Of a DNA stretch of 37,243 nucleotides, positions 23,997 to 31,844 are shown in pieces. A model generated the notes under the pieces. That model was not told the origin of the DNA. It ran no database searches and saw nothing but the letters and a program-made list of their open reading frames with translations. Position 1 is the stretch's first letter. Each line of letters begins with the position of its first letter. This DNA is from Bacteriovoracaceae bacterium (GTDB lineage: Bacteria; Bdellovibrionota; Bacteriovoracia; Bacteriovoracales; Bacteriovoracaceae), in NCBI GenBank assembly GCA_016784965.1, contig JADHTQ010000044.1, forward strand, positions 1-37,243, given 5' to 3'. The position numbers and the translations under genes were made by a program.

Positions 23997-24923
23997 TTAA
24001 ACACACTTTGTTCTTTCTCGTTTTTTTGTATGTTTACTTGCTCTGGTTGATAAGAAATTATGAAACTCATCATTCCCATCAATAATAGTGTTTGAAAAAT
24101 CAACATCTGTCACTGAAATATCACTTAGATCTAGATTTACAAATTTTGTTCCAGATAAATCACACTTTTCAAACTTACAATCAGAAAGCGTCGAGTTTAC
24201 AAGACTGATAGAATTTAAATTAACACCAATAAACTTTGTGTCACTTAGCTCACAACAATCAATGATCGCATCATTTGCACTGACGCCACTTAAGTGCATA
24301 TCTGACAAAGAGCTGCCAGCTTTAACGCTAAAGTTTTTAGCACTAAATCCATTAAACGATACATCTGATATATCACTGCCACCTACTAACATAAATTTAG
24401 AAAATTTGCCTCCATGAATTGAAACATCACTCATGTTGGACCCTTCAGATAACACAATATCATTCAATGCACTTCCTTTAACTGAGCAATCAGTAAAACT
24501 ACTACCAGCTTTTAAAATAAACTGTTTTATATTTGAGGCACTAATCTTGTTATCTGTAAAAGAGGCTCCATCGTATAACTCTATACCTGATAGTGAAGAG
24601 ACATTAATTTTATTATCGGAAAAATCAAATGATCCATCACCTTTTGGTCCTTCAAACTTGGACATCTTAATTGAGTTATCTTCTCCATAGGTAAATTTTC
24701 CGATGGCCTCTTTAACTTTTTTCTTAATTGTATTTGCCAGTATATCTGTGAAATCTAGATCGGGTTGCTCATCTTGAGAGTCCACTTTTGGCTCCTCGAC
24801 ATTCTCTTTTTCAACCTTCTGCTTCGGCCCAGAGGCCAAGGCCTGGATTAATTCGGCCATTTGATCATCTGTAATTTTACCATTTTTATTCATTTCCATT
24901 AGTTTTAAAATTTCTTCTTTCAT
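23997..24923 (-). CDS. SHOCT-like/YvlB-type N-terminus plus beta-helix repeat protein
   Basis: A 308-residue acidic protein. Residues 1-30 (EEILKLMEMNKNGKITDDQMAELIQAL) match the short helical domain seen at the start of YvlB/LiaX-like proteins. After a polar linker (31-90), residues 98 to about 280 form a right-handed beta-helix: six units of exactly 21 residues (starts at 98, 119, 140, 161, 182, 203, keyed by G-S-x-x-S/T-D) pass into 20-residue pentapeptide-like units (224, 244, 264). No signal peptide. The start ATG overlaps the DUF2089 stop (ATGA). Role unknown; perhaps a scaffold or polymer-forming protein controlled by its partner. Confidence 0.8.
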   Translation of the reverse strand: MKEEILKLMEMNKNGKITDDQMAELIQALASGPKQKVEKENVEEPKVDSQDEQPDLDFTDILANTIKKKVKEAIGKFTYGEDNSIKMSKFEGPKGDGSFDFSDNKINVSSLSGIELYDGASFTDNKISASNIKQFILKAGSSFTDCSVKGSALNDIVLSEGSNMSDVSIHGGKFSKFMLVGGSDISDVSFNGFSAKNFSVKAGSSLSDMHLSGVSANDAIIDCCELSDTKFIGVNLNSISLVNSTLSDCKFEKCDLSGTKFVNLDLSDISVTDVDFSNTIIDGNDEFHNFLSTRASKHTKKRERTKCV

Positions 24924-25297
24924 AACTTTTTCCCCAATATGTTGGACATCACCTCTTCATAGCTCATCTCACCATTATTTAATTTATCTAATAAATCAGA
25001 TTCCTTTGGTTGTTCATTTGTACTTTGAGGTGTTAGTTGTAATTGTTTTTTAAATGTAGAAAGCTTGGCCTTCACAGTCGGATAGCTGATACCCAGAGAT
25101 TTTTCCATATCTCTAATTCTGCCCTCACAGTGAATGAAGATTCTTAAAAAGTGCAAATCGTCTTCACATAGATTAGCAAACTCATTTTCTTCAAAATGGG
25201 CCTCAATTTTTAAATCACACTTGGAACAACCCATGACTCTTGGCATCATGCTGCCCTCACAAGATGGACATCTCAATTTCGACTTTTGGACTGGCAA
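24920..25297 (-). CDS. DUF2089 zinc-ribbon regulator
   Basis: A 125-residue protein. The N-terminal zinc ribbon has two CxxC pairs (CPSCEG and CSKCD). Then comes the DUF2089 core LCEDDLHFLRIFIHCEGRIRDMEKSLGISYPTVKAKL, a winged/HTH-like DNA-binding region. The tail (LLDKLNNGEMSYEEVMSNIL) again resembles the short helical module of the downstream protein. Start codon is TTG 25297, with GGAGG 6 nt upstream. DUF2089 genes commonly precede YvlB-like genes, so this is likely the operon repressor or activator. Confidence 0.87.
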   Translation of the reverse strand: MPVQKSKLRCPSCEGSMMPRVMGCSKCDLKIEAHFEENEFANLCEDDLHFLRIFIHCEGRIRDMEKSLGISYPTVKAKLSTFKKQLQLTPQSTNEQPKESDLLDKLNNGEMSYEEVMSNILGKKL

Positions 25298-25330
25298 ACC
25301 TAAACCTCCATTTATTAATTTACTGCGACC

Positions 25331-25359
25331 AATTTATTTATTTTTTTAATTTTTGTCAA
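25331..25359 (-). promoter_or_regulatory. Promoter of the DUF2089 operon
   Basis: Minus-strand TTGACA (25359-25354), 17-bp A/T-only spacer, TAAATT (25336-25331), about 35 bp before the TTG start codon. The -35 is consensus and the spacing ideal. Confidence 0.55.
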
Positions 25360-25439
25360 GCTGCTTATTAATTATTTTAACTTCCAGGCTTATTTGCTCA
25401 AATAGTGTGTCGCTGCAAGGCAAATTGGTTGAGCTTAGA

Positions 25440-25892
25440 TCAGTTAAGGGGAAGAATCATAAGCTTACAGTCCATATCAAAGAATTGATTTTTTTCATAA
25501 AATGCAATGGAATAAGTTTCATTATTACCCGCGCCTACTAAAATATTTGAGCAACGGTGTAGTATCGCTTCTTCTTTGGCGGCGCTGATAAGGGCCCGTC
25601 CTATTCCAAGACCTCTTTTTTGTTTGACCACATAAAAATCATCCGCATATGCAAAGGGAGCATTTTGATAACTACTTTCTCCGATGGTAAGCGAAATCAT
25701 TCCCAGCAAGCAGTTATCTAAAGCTGCAACCAAAAACAGTAAGTTGGTATCATCTTTAAGGGCCTTGTTAAATAAATCAATGATTACCTGAGGTTTTTCA
25801 CATTCTCCACTTGATTATTCATAAAACTCATTCATCAAGGTAGCAAAACTGTTGGCATCACCTTTCAATAAACCTCTGACATTAAAATCCAT
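25440..25892 (-). pseudogene. GNAT acetyltransferase interrupted by one in-frame TAA
   Basis: A 151-codon frame from ATG 25892 (GGAG upstream) encodes a normal-length GNAT enzyme: MDFNVRGLLKGDANSFATL start, VVKQKRGLGIGRALISAAKEEA (acetyl-CoA loop R/QxxGxG/A) and SIAFYEKNQFFDM end. Codon 26 is TAA (25817-25815) between FYE and SSGECEKP. No frameshift is needed; all else is open. The part after the stop could start only at internal codons and would lack the first strand and helix. It is either a recent nonsense mutation, a sequencing error or suppressed read-through. Confidence 0.8.
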
Positions 25893-25947
25893 TACTTCTC
25901 CTCAACCTCAACATCAACATCAAATTCCAAACACCGTTGCGGGGAAA

Positions 25948-26640
25948 CTACTCATCTGTTTCATCATCCAAGTAAGCAAGAAAATCATCCTCTTGCTCTT
26001 TATCTATAGTAACATTACTTTCACTTACTTTCTCTTTGCTTGACTTAGGTTTGCTTGCTTTAGGTTTGCTTGCCTTAGGTTTGCTTGGTTCATCTTCATC
26101 TAACAAGTAAGCATTAAGATCAGCTTCTTTCTCTTTGTCTTCACTCACTTTAGCTTCACTTTCTGCTACTTCATCTAAATCTAGCGCTCCCACAAATGTC
26201 ATCTCTGACACATCCGGGACATCTGTAGCACTCTGGGTACTGGTCGCCATATCATCACGCTCAATGGCAAACTCAAAATCATTTATTATGGATTCTATTA
26301 CTTTTTTTGTAATTGGCTTTGCCAGATAACCATCTGCAGCATGTAAGCTCTTTTGGTGTTTGATAAATCCCTTTGTTGACATACTACTGGAAACGATGAC
26401 TCGCTCAGCCATGTCATAACAAATTAATGACTCATTTAGTTTTCTCACCCCTATATCATCATCGTCCTCATCGGCTTCAGTAGCTTCCCTATCGAAATCT
26501 AGCATTACAAGGGAGAATTCATCCTCACTTATATTCTCTTTCACCTCTTGGGCAGTACTGCAAACGCAGGGGTCAAATTCTTGCTGCTCCATGACAACTT
26601 TTATTAGTTTGCTATCTTCACTAAATAAAATGAGCTTCAT
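25948..26640 (-). CDS. Receiver-domain protein with acidic/SKPK repeat tail
   Basis: A 230-residue protein. Residues 1-125 read as a CheY-like receiver: ILFSEDSK (acid pocket), MLDFDRE with D48/D50 at the phosphorylation site, SSS (83-85) at the Ser/Thr switch position and K108 in YLAKPIT. An acidic insert (EATEADEDDDDIG) follows the phospho-site. The C-terminal 100 residues are charged, with a repeated SKPKA unit and two related motifs LNAYLLDEDEP and FLAYLDDETDE. No output domain, so it likely acts by protein contact. AAGGAA precedes the ATG. The PilZ gene lies 100 bp upstream. Confidence 0.78.
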   Translation of the reverse strand: MKLILFSEDSKLIKVVMEQQEFDPCVCSTAQEVKENISEDEFSLVMLDFDREATEADEDDDDIGVRKLNESLICYDMAERVIVSSSMSTKGFIKHQKSLHAADGYLAKPITKKVIESIINDFEFAIERDDMATSTQSATDVPDVSEMTFVGALDLDEVAESEAKVSEDKEKEADLNAYLLDEDEPSKPKASKPKASKPKSSKEKVSESNVTIDKEQEDDFLAYLDDETDE

Positions 26641-26740
26641 AAGTTAATTCCTTGCAATTACTCTATCTTTTTATAATAGCAAGACCTTGCAAAACATCAA
26701 ACTGTGTAAAAAAATGCAGCAAAATTGGGAATACTTCTAC

Positions 26741-27079
26741 TCAGTCAATTTGGGCCTGCTCTGCTTCAGCAATAATGTTAGTTATACAACTAAAAATTTT
26801 GCCATCCATTTCAACAAATCTTATACCCATACCATTTTCTGTGGTTCTCATCACAATGCTTTTAAGCATTATCAAGTTTTTTGTATCACCGTGGTCAGCA
26901 ATATTAATCTCGACAATACACTTTGTCTTCGGCGGCAATGTTTCAGTTGTCTCAACAAAAATCCCACTTAAACTAATATCTTTTGAAAAAAAGGGCCCAG
27001 TTGTGCCCTCTTTTGTCCTAAGCCACACTTGTTTTTTGATATTAATTCTACGTTGTACTCTATCACCACGATTAGGCAT
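26741..27079 (-). CDS. PilZ-domain protein
   Basis: A 112-residue single PilZ domain. The basic QRRINIK start and SKDISLSGIFVET, 24 residues later, correspond to the RxxxR and (D/N)xSxxG motifs that bind cyclic di-GMP, and GIRFVEM is the usual last strand. The first motif is not a clean RxxxR, so ligand binding is uncertain. GAAGGG lies before ATG 27079. It may act with the adjacent receiver protein in motility or surface regulation; this is inferred from proximity only. Confidence 0.82.
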   Translation of the reverse strand: MPNRGDRVQRRINIKKQVWLRTKEGTTGPFFSKDISLSGIFVETTETLPPKTKCIVEINIADHGDTKNLIMLKSIVMRTTENGMGIRFVEMDGKIFSCITNIIAEAEQAQID

Positions 27080-27168
27080 ATTTTTCCCTTCAAAGTTTTC
27101 TTAATTATCATTATAGTTAATTTATTCAATATGTTCAAATTGATACAGTACGGATTCTAGCACAACCA

Positions 27169-27840
27169 TCATTGTAAAATTGGCAATAATTCTGTTAGAC
27201 AGTTTATTTCGTGGGTTGGATGATGATTGGTTTTATTTTCTTTTGTAAGTCTATTTATCCAGACAGAGGTCATGCCCATATCATTTGCACCCCGAACATC
27301 ATTTTCAATAGAATCACCTATATGAACAACATCTTCAGGGTTTACACTAGCAAGTTTTAACAGTTGTCTAAAAATCCTCTTATCTGGTTTTTTATAAGGG
27401 TAGTGTTCTCCTAGTATTATTATATCAAAATATTTTCCAAAGCCCATTTGTGATGGATCACTATTTCCATTAGTAATTAATGCCGTTTTATATCGAAACT
27501 TAATTTTTTTTAAAACCTCTAACGTTTCTGGGTAAAATACGATGTTATTAAAGCGCTTCTTCTTAAATAACTCCATTAATTCTTGCACAAAGGACTGATT
27601 ATAGCCTCCTACATCATCAAGGATTTTTATAAAACTCATTTCTCTAAGAGTTAACATTGCTATTTGTTTTTCTTCATAACGTTTTGCAATTTGATCCCTA
27701 GTCTTTGTAAGGTCATCCTTTGAGATATTTGCTGAGGGATATTTTTTATTTATTTCAAAAGCTACCGCCTCAAGTGCACTGTCTCTAATCGCAAAAAAAT
27801 CTATTAATGTTTGATCGGCATCAAAGGATATTAATTTCAT
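27169..27840 (-). CDS. HAD-family hydrolase (phosphatase)
   Basis: A 223-residue HAD enzyme of the YjjG/phosphoglycolate-phosphatase-like type with helical C1 cap. Motif I is SFDADQTL (nucleophile D7, D9), motif II ALITNG, motif III Lys in YPYKKPDKRIF, motif IV VHIGDSIENDVRGA. Likely a soluble phosphatase of nucleotides or small phospho-metabolites. No clear ribosome binding site is seen before ATG 27840. Confidence 0.86.
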   Translation of the reverse strand: MKLISFDADQTLIDFFAIRDSALEAVAFEINKKYPSANISKDDLTKTRDQIAKRYEEKQIAMLTLREMSFIKILDDVGGYNQSFVQELMELFKKKRFNNIVFYPETLEVLKKIKFRYKTALITNGNSDPSQMGFGKYFDIIILGEHYPYKKPDKRIFRQLLKLASVNPEDVVHIGDSIENDVRGANDMGMTSVWINRLTKENKTNHHPTHEINCLTELLPILQ

Positions 27841-27912
27841 AATGTACTAGGCTACTAATAGTTACTTGTTTTGTCATTAGGAAATAACCCTTGTAGGTAG
27901 CCGTTAACATGT

Positions 27913-28392
27913 CTATTTTATAATTTGCACAAGTTTTTTAGACCATACACCATCTTCTTCAAAATCTTCAACTGTTTCAAATCCAACCTTTTGTAAACAT
28001 TTTATCGAAGCAACATTATTAGTAAATGTATATGCAAAAAGCTTTTGAAGATCATACTTATTTTTAAGAATATTCACAAAATCTTTTATTACCTTACTCC
28101 CAAGTCCCTTCTTCCAGTATGATTTATTAAAAATAACAATACTTAAATATCCAGACTTATTTTGTGCGTCTATACAATAGGCCCAAATATCTCCGATGTA
28201 TTTATCATCAATGTGTATGCAACGACCAAAGCTGGTTGTTTCATCCGTTGAATATTTTTTATAGTTTTTGATTGATTCATCTAATGACTTTGCATCAAAG
28301 GGAAACATTTCTTGAATTTCTTTATCTTAAGTAGCATTCCAAAATGTAGTTACATCTTCAATACTTTTAGGTAATAAAGTTAAGTCATTCAC
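27913..28392 (-). pseudogene. Second GNAT acetyltransferase interrupted by one in-frame TAA
   Basis: From GTG 28392, overlapping the methyltransferase stop, a 160-codon frame encodes NDLTLLPKSIEDVTTFWNAT, then TAA (28329-28327), then DKEIQEMFPFD and the rest of a RimJ-like GNAT: SYWKKGLGSKVIKDFVNIL (CoA loop) and NVASIKCLQKVGFETV. The N-terminal strand and helix typical of the family lie before the stop, so the stop interrupts a real domain. Restart at ATG 28308 would give a 131-residue protein lacking that piece. The start and coupling with the upstream gene are inferred. Confidence 0.75.
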
Positions 28393-29113
28393 TAGCAAAG
28401 TCCTTCATTTCATCAGGCAAAGAGGATATTTCCCAAATACCTAGAGACTTGTCTGAGTATGCCCCATCAACTTCAGTACATTTCTCATTAATTAGATTTA
28501 TTGGTTTTTTAAAATTAAATGGAGGCATCTCCAAATTAATGGGCCTCCAATCACCGTCTTCAATATCAACATTTGAAGAAAGACTCGTAAAAGTAGTAGT
28601 AACTAGATATTTTGAACCACTATTTTTTAAATTACTAATTGCACAACTTACTGATTCATAACAGAAGTGAACAAGACAATCACGACAAAAGATGACATCC
28701 ACTACAGGAAGTTTACTTTGGATAATATCTAGAACTTTAAAATCGTATAAAGTATTCCCTCTCTCTCCTGAGTATTTAACTTTAAGGTTTGAGATGATCG
28801 AATTTACAATATCCCCTCCGATATACTTCTTTAATGGTAAATTTATTTCCTTCATCCAAGAAAAGTCCCCACAAGGAAGGTCTAACATTGACTCTGCTTC
28901 AAGTTCTTTAAGTAGCTTGGGCAAATTTAATCTAACAATTGAAGTCGACTCTAGTTCACTACCTAACCCTGAATTAGAACTAATTGCTCCCCAAATATTA
29001 TATTGATTAATGAAGTTAAATATATCTTTTTGACATTTTCCTCTCAACTTATCGGAATATTTTTTAAAATTAATTTCGGCCAAAGCCGGTGGGCGACCAT
29101 GTTTTGTCTTCAT
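28385..29113 (-). CDS. Class I SAM-dependent methyltransferase
   Basis: A 242-residue protein. SMLDLPCGDFSWMKEI is the SAM-binding glycine-rich motif I (changed to LPCGD), YIGGDIV is the acidic post-I strand, and VDVIFCRDCLVHF is motif II/IV. The N-terminal KTKHGRPP is basic. ATG 29113 is chosen over an upstream TTG at 29149. Substrate unknown; the motif set resembles methyltransferases found near sugar or lipid genes. The stop overlaps the start of the interrupted GNAT gene. Confidence 0.78.
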   Translation of the reverse strand: MKTKHGRPPALAEINFKKYSDKLRGKCQKDIFNFINQYNIWGAISSNSGLGSELESTSIVRLNLPKLLKELEAESMLDLPCGDFSWMKEINLPLKKYIGGDIVNSIISNLKVKYSGERGNTLYDFKVLDIIQSKLPVVDVIFCRDCLVHFCYESVSCAISNLKNSGSKYLVTTTFTSLSSNVDIEDGDWRPINLEMPPFNFKKPINLINEKCTEVDGAYSDKSLGIWEISSLPDEMKDFASE

Positions 29114-29187
29114 GTCAACCAAGATAATATGAAATAACCTGTAAGGCAAATAATATAATGTTAGTGTTGTGGTTGTGGTTTAAAAAC

Positions 29188-30267
29188 TTACAACTCCATC
29201 ATCTTTGGAGCTTGAGTTAATACTTCAACTCCTTTATCTGTCACTAAAATATCATCTTCAATCCGCACTCCTCCTGTTTGCGTATATACTCCAGGCTCAA
29301 CTGTTAAAAGCATACCTTTTTTAATTCGGTTTTTTTCCCATGGAGACAATATAAACGCTCCTTTTAATAGTCCTAGTTGATGGCCCAAAGTATGGAAGTA
29401 GTAATCTTGAAATCCATACTTTCTAATTACCTCTCTAGAGACAATATCAATGGACTTCCCTGATTTTCCTGGCCTAATATCGCCTAAGCATCTTTTTTGA
29501 GCTTCAAAAACAGCTTGCCACATTGTTTTTTGCTCTTTACTGGCCTTGCCAAATACAAACGTTCGTGTGATATCAGAACCAACTCCATTGAGCACAGCAC
29601 CAAAATCAACCATAACCAAGTCATTTTTTTTCAATGCATTTTTGTTGCTAGTAGCATGAATTTGGTTTGTATGATTTCCAAAGGCCACAATCGTAGGGAA
29701 AGTATTAGATTCTGCACCATGATCATACATTAATTCATCAATCTTAGTTCGAATTTCTATTTCAGTTACATTTTCTTTTAGTTCACCGAGGATTTTTTCA
29801 AAAACAGTGTCAACGATGTTAGCCGCTTTTTTAAGAGCGTATTGCTCCTGAGTTGTTGAAAGATCGGCCATAGATATTAGTGGATTACTACTCACAGGTT
29901 CGACTTCAACTTTTCCCAATTTTAAATTTTTATGATGATAATTGAATATAATTAATTTTTCTATTTTTTCTTTTTTTACAACGGTTTTAATTTCACTTAA
30001 AAACACCATTTCATTTTTCATGAACTTAAATCCATCACCATCTAATAGCGAGATATTTTCAGGGAGGTTTTTTTTAATCAGTCGTTTTGTTAGAGGATCT
30101 GTAATTAAATAAATTTTATCCTTAGTAACAATAAGGTTGCCCCTAGCTTCTCCACGGGGTATTGTTTGATAAATTTCCAAAGCATATTGTACTTGAGAAA
30201 ATGAACTAATCAAAGCAGCATCTGCCTTATGGTCACTGAGTGTTTTTCTAATTTTTTTTATAAACAT
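29188..30267 (-). CDS. M24 metallopeptidase (Xaa-Pro aminopeptidase-like)
   Basis: A 359-residue peptidase. The N-terminal creatinase-like domain (1-135) is followed by a pita-bread catalytic domain with all five metal ligands: D221, D232 (VDFGAVLNGVGSDITRTF), H296 (HTLGHQLG), E324 (VEPGVY) and E337 (RIEDD). H204 (NQIHAT) is the conserved substrate His. AAGGTGG lies 6 nt before ATG 30267. Cytosolic proline dipeptidase/aminopeptidase activity is likely. It lies 52 nt after the padR-like gene on the same strand and is probably co-regulated. Confidence 0.92.
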   Translation of the reverse strand: MFIKKIRKTLSDHKADAALISSFSQVQYALEIYQTIPRGEARGNLIVTKDKIYLITDPLTKRLIKKNLPENISLLDGDGFKFMKNEMVFLSEIKTVVKKEKIEKLIIFNYHHKNLKLGKVEVEPVSSNPLISMADLSTTQEQYALKKAANIVDTVFEKILGELKENVTEIEIRTKIDELMYDHGAESNTFPTIVAFGNHTNQIHATSNKNALKKNDLVMVDFGAVLNGVGSDITRTFVFGKASKEQKTMWQAVFEAQKRCLGDIRPGKSGKSIDIVSREVIRKYGFQDYYFHTLGHQLGLLKGAFILSPWEKNRIKKGMLLTVEPGVYTQTGGVRIEDDILVTDKGVEVLTQAPKMMEL

Positions 30268-30305
30268 GGTGCCACCTTACAATAAAATAACGCATTTTTA
30301 TGTGT

Positions 30306-30327
30306 CTGCCTAATCACCTTCAGGCAG
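30306..30327 (-). terminator. Hairpin overlapping the PadR gene stop
   Basis: Minus-strand CTGCCTGA and TTAGGCAG (with one G-U pair) form an 8-bp stem that includes the padR stop codon (30320-30322). No U-run follows (ACACAUAAAAAU), so it may act as a partial terminator or mRNA processing element between padR and the peptidase gene. Confidence 0.3.
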
Positions 30328-30664
30328 GCAATTTTGACAAAACGTTATTAATTCTTTTTTGTTCTTGTTCTAATTTTTTTATTAATTTTTTTCCCTTTGT
30401 GGAGATAGAAAAAAATTTCACCTTTTTTTTAACTCTAGGATTTGAAGAAATTCCCCAGGAAGCAGTTAAATATCCACTATCACAAAGATAGTTTAATTTT
30501 GAGAAGACTAGGCTTTTACCTGCTCCTAGTTGACTTTTTTCTTCAATTTCTTGAGTAATCAATGCAGCAAATGGATACATACCTACTTCGGGCTTTTTTT
30601 CGACATATTTTAAAATATAGAGAGTCAAAAAACCCAAACGAATATTACCAAGCTCTTTTTCCAT
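30320..30664 (-). CDS. PadR-family transcription regulator
   Basis: A 114-residue winged-helix protein: IRLGFLTLYILKYVEKKPEVGMYPFAALITQEIEE is helix 1-2, LGAGKSLVFSKLNYLCDSGYLTASWG the recognition helix and wing, and FFSISTKGKKLIKKLEQEQKRI the C-terminal dimer helix, all in PadR order. GGAGG is ideally placed before ATG 30664. The gene has a consensus promoter with a palindromic spacer that is probably its own operator. Target genes beyond itself and the following peptidase are unknown. Confidence 0.85.
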   Translation of the reverse strand: MEKELGNIRLGFLTLYILKYVEKKPEVGMYPFAALITQEIEEKSQLGAGKSLVFSKLNYLCDSGYLTASWGISSNPRVKKKVKFFSISTKGKKLIKKLEQEQKRINNVLSKLPA

Positions 30665-30704
30665 TCTCTACCTCCAAAACAAAAGACCTGTACTACATTT
30701 TTAT

Positions 30705-30733
30705 ATTATAAATTTATATTATAAATTTGTCAA
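30705..30733 (-). promoter_or_regulatory. Consensus promoter with 17-bp palindromic operator in the spacer
   Basis: Minus strand: TTGACA (30733-30728), exactly 17 bp, TATAAT (30710-30705), both full consensus. The spacer 30711-30727 is a perfect odd palindrome (AATTTATA, T, TATAAATT). A second, degenerate copy (6 of 8 matches in one arm) is centred 13 bp further at 30698-30714 and overlaps the -10 box. A protein bound to either site would block RNA polymerase. Located 41 bp before the PadR gene. Confidence 0.8.
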
Positions 30734-30822
30734 CAAGACACTGTTTACTAGTGCTAATGAGATACAAAAACATTATATTGGCAATTCTACAAATATTTTA
30801 CATAGATGTTTTTTTTGCTTAT

Positions 30823-31734
30823 TTACTCTTTTAGATCATTTACAACATGAATCAAAGATTTCCTGTCATCAATGGTCCAAACATCAATTGTAGGATCACT
30901 GTCAATATTTCCTATGGCAACAGCTTTAAATCTTTCTTTATTGGCAAAACAGTCTGAGCAGAATCTTTTAAACAAAGCTGATGTATCAGTAAAACCAAAT
31001 TTATAGAACTTCATTCCTGTTGGTTCAAAACCTATATTAATTAAGTCAGACGAATATGTCCCTTCTTCAGCATGATTTTGCATTTGAGCAACATAAATAG
31101 AAGCAAGACCTATTTTTGCCTCTGATGTTTTTGATTTGCTCTGAACTTTCTTTAAATTAGGAATTAAAAGAGCAGAAATGACACCTAAAAGCATTATGCC
31201 GCCAAAAAAACCTACAATAGCAAATAAAAATCCAGCAATGGACCAGTTTTTTTGTACTCGATTGAAATGGGCAGCATCTTTCCATGTACCATTTTTCCAT
31301 GCCCACTCTCTTCCCCTAAACAACAAGACGATAGATATTAGAATATTGAGTCCTGGAACTAACCCCAGTAAGGATATCCAAGTTTTATTAAAGATTCCCC
31401 ATATAAAAGTAAGAAAAAATCCCCCCCAGCAAAGTCCCTTGAGATTATTTGGTTGATCTTTGTTCATGCTTTTTGATGCTATTGTTTTGCGACTACTATT
31501 TGCACCAATTTTAAGTGTTGTAGGACGTCTTAGACTGGGTTTTTTGACCTCATTTTTGCTTTCTTTGCTACCAGAATCACTTTTTTTGGACGTACCTTGT
31601 TTATCATTACTGACTGAAGAACTGGCGGTAATTTTTACTACTGCTGAACATTCTGGGCATTTTGTCCGTTTTCCAATGTACTCATCTTTAACTTTTTTCT
31701 TAATATTACAAGATTCGCAGTACAAAATGGCCAT
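30823..31734 (-). CDS. Zinc-ribbon membrane protein with pilin-like C-terminal domain
   Basis: A 303-residue protein of unusual order. Residues 1-35 form a zinc ribbon (YCESCNIKKK...KCPECSAVV). Residues 36-95 are a Ser/Lys-rich linker. Residues 100-190 hold three or four hydrophobic helices around FRGREWAWKNGTW. From about 175 the sequence MLLGVISALLIPNLKKVQSKSKTSEAKIGLASIYVAQMQ copies the N-terminal helix of type IV pilins (IPN, SEAK, AQ), followed by a Cys pair (CSDC). No prepilin peptidase site or Glu5 is visible, so it probably stays in the membrane. GAGG precedes the start. Function unknown. Confidence 0.75.
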   Translation of the reverse strand: MAILYCESCNIKKKVKDEYIGKRTKCPECSAVVKITASSSVSNDKQGTSKKSDSGSKESKNEVKKPSLRRPTTLKIGANSSRKTIASKSMNKDQPNNLKGLCWGGFFLTFIWGIFNKTWISLLGLVPGLNILISIVLLFRGREWAWKNGTWKDAAHFNRVQKNWSIAGFLFAIVGFFGGIMLLGVISALLIPNLKKVQSKSKTSEAKIGLASIYVAQMQNHAEEGTYSSDLINIGFEPTGMKFYKFGFTDTSALFKRFCSDCFANKERFKAVAIGNIDSDPTIDVWTIDDRKSLIHVVNDLKE

Positions 31735-31844
31735 TGTAATTACCTCGGTTTAAAAGTAATAATATTTAATATGATATCACCACTTTGGTCTCTGTTGAAA
31801 AAAATTATAAAATGAAATTACTTGTTTCTTGGATTGATTCTTTT

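Noticed and set aside
23584-24000. 138-codon plus-strand frame over the MTH1187 gene
   Set aside because: It is antisense to a well-supported thiamine-binding protein gene that has a perfect ribosome binding site.
25440-28392. Reassigned TAA codon in this organism
   Set aside because: Many intact genes in the window end in TAA at the family-expected C-terminus, so TAA is a stop here.
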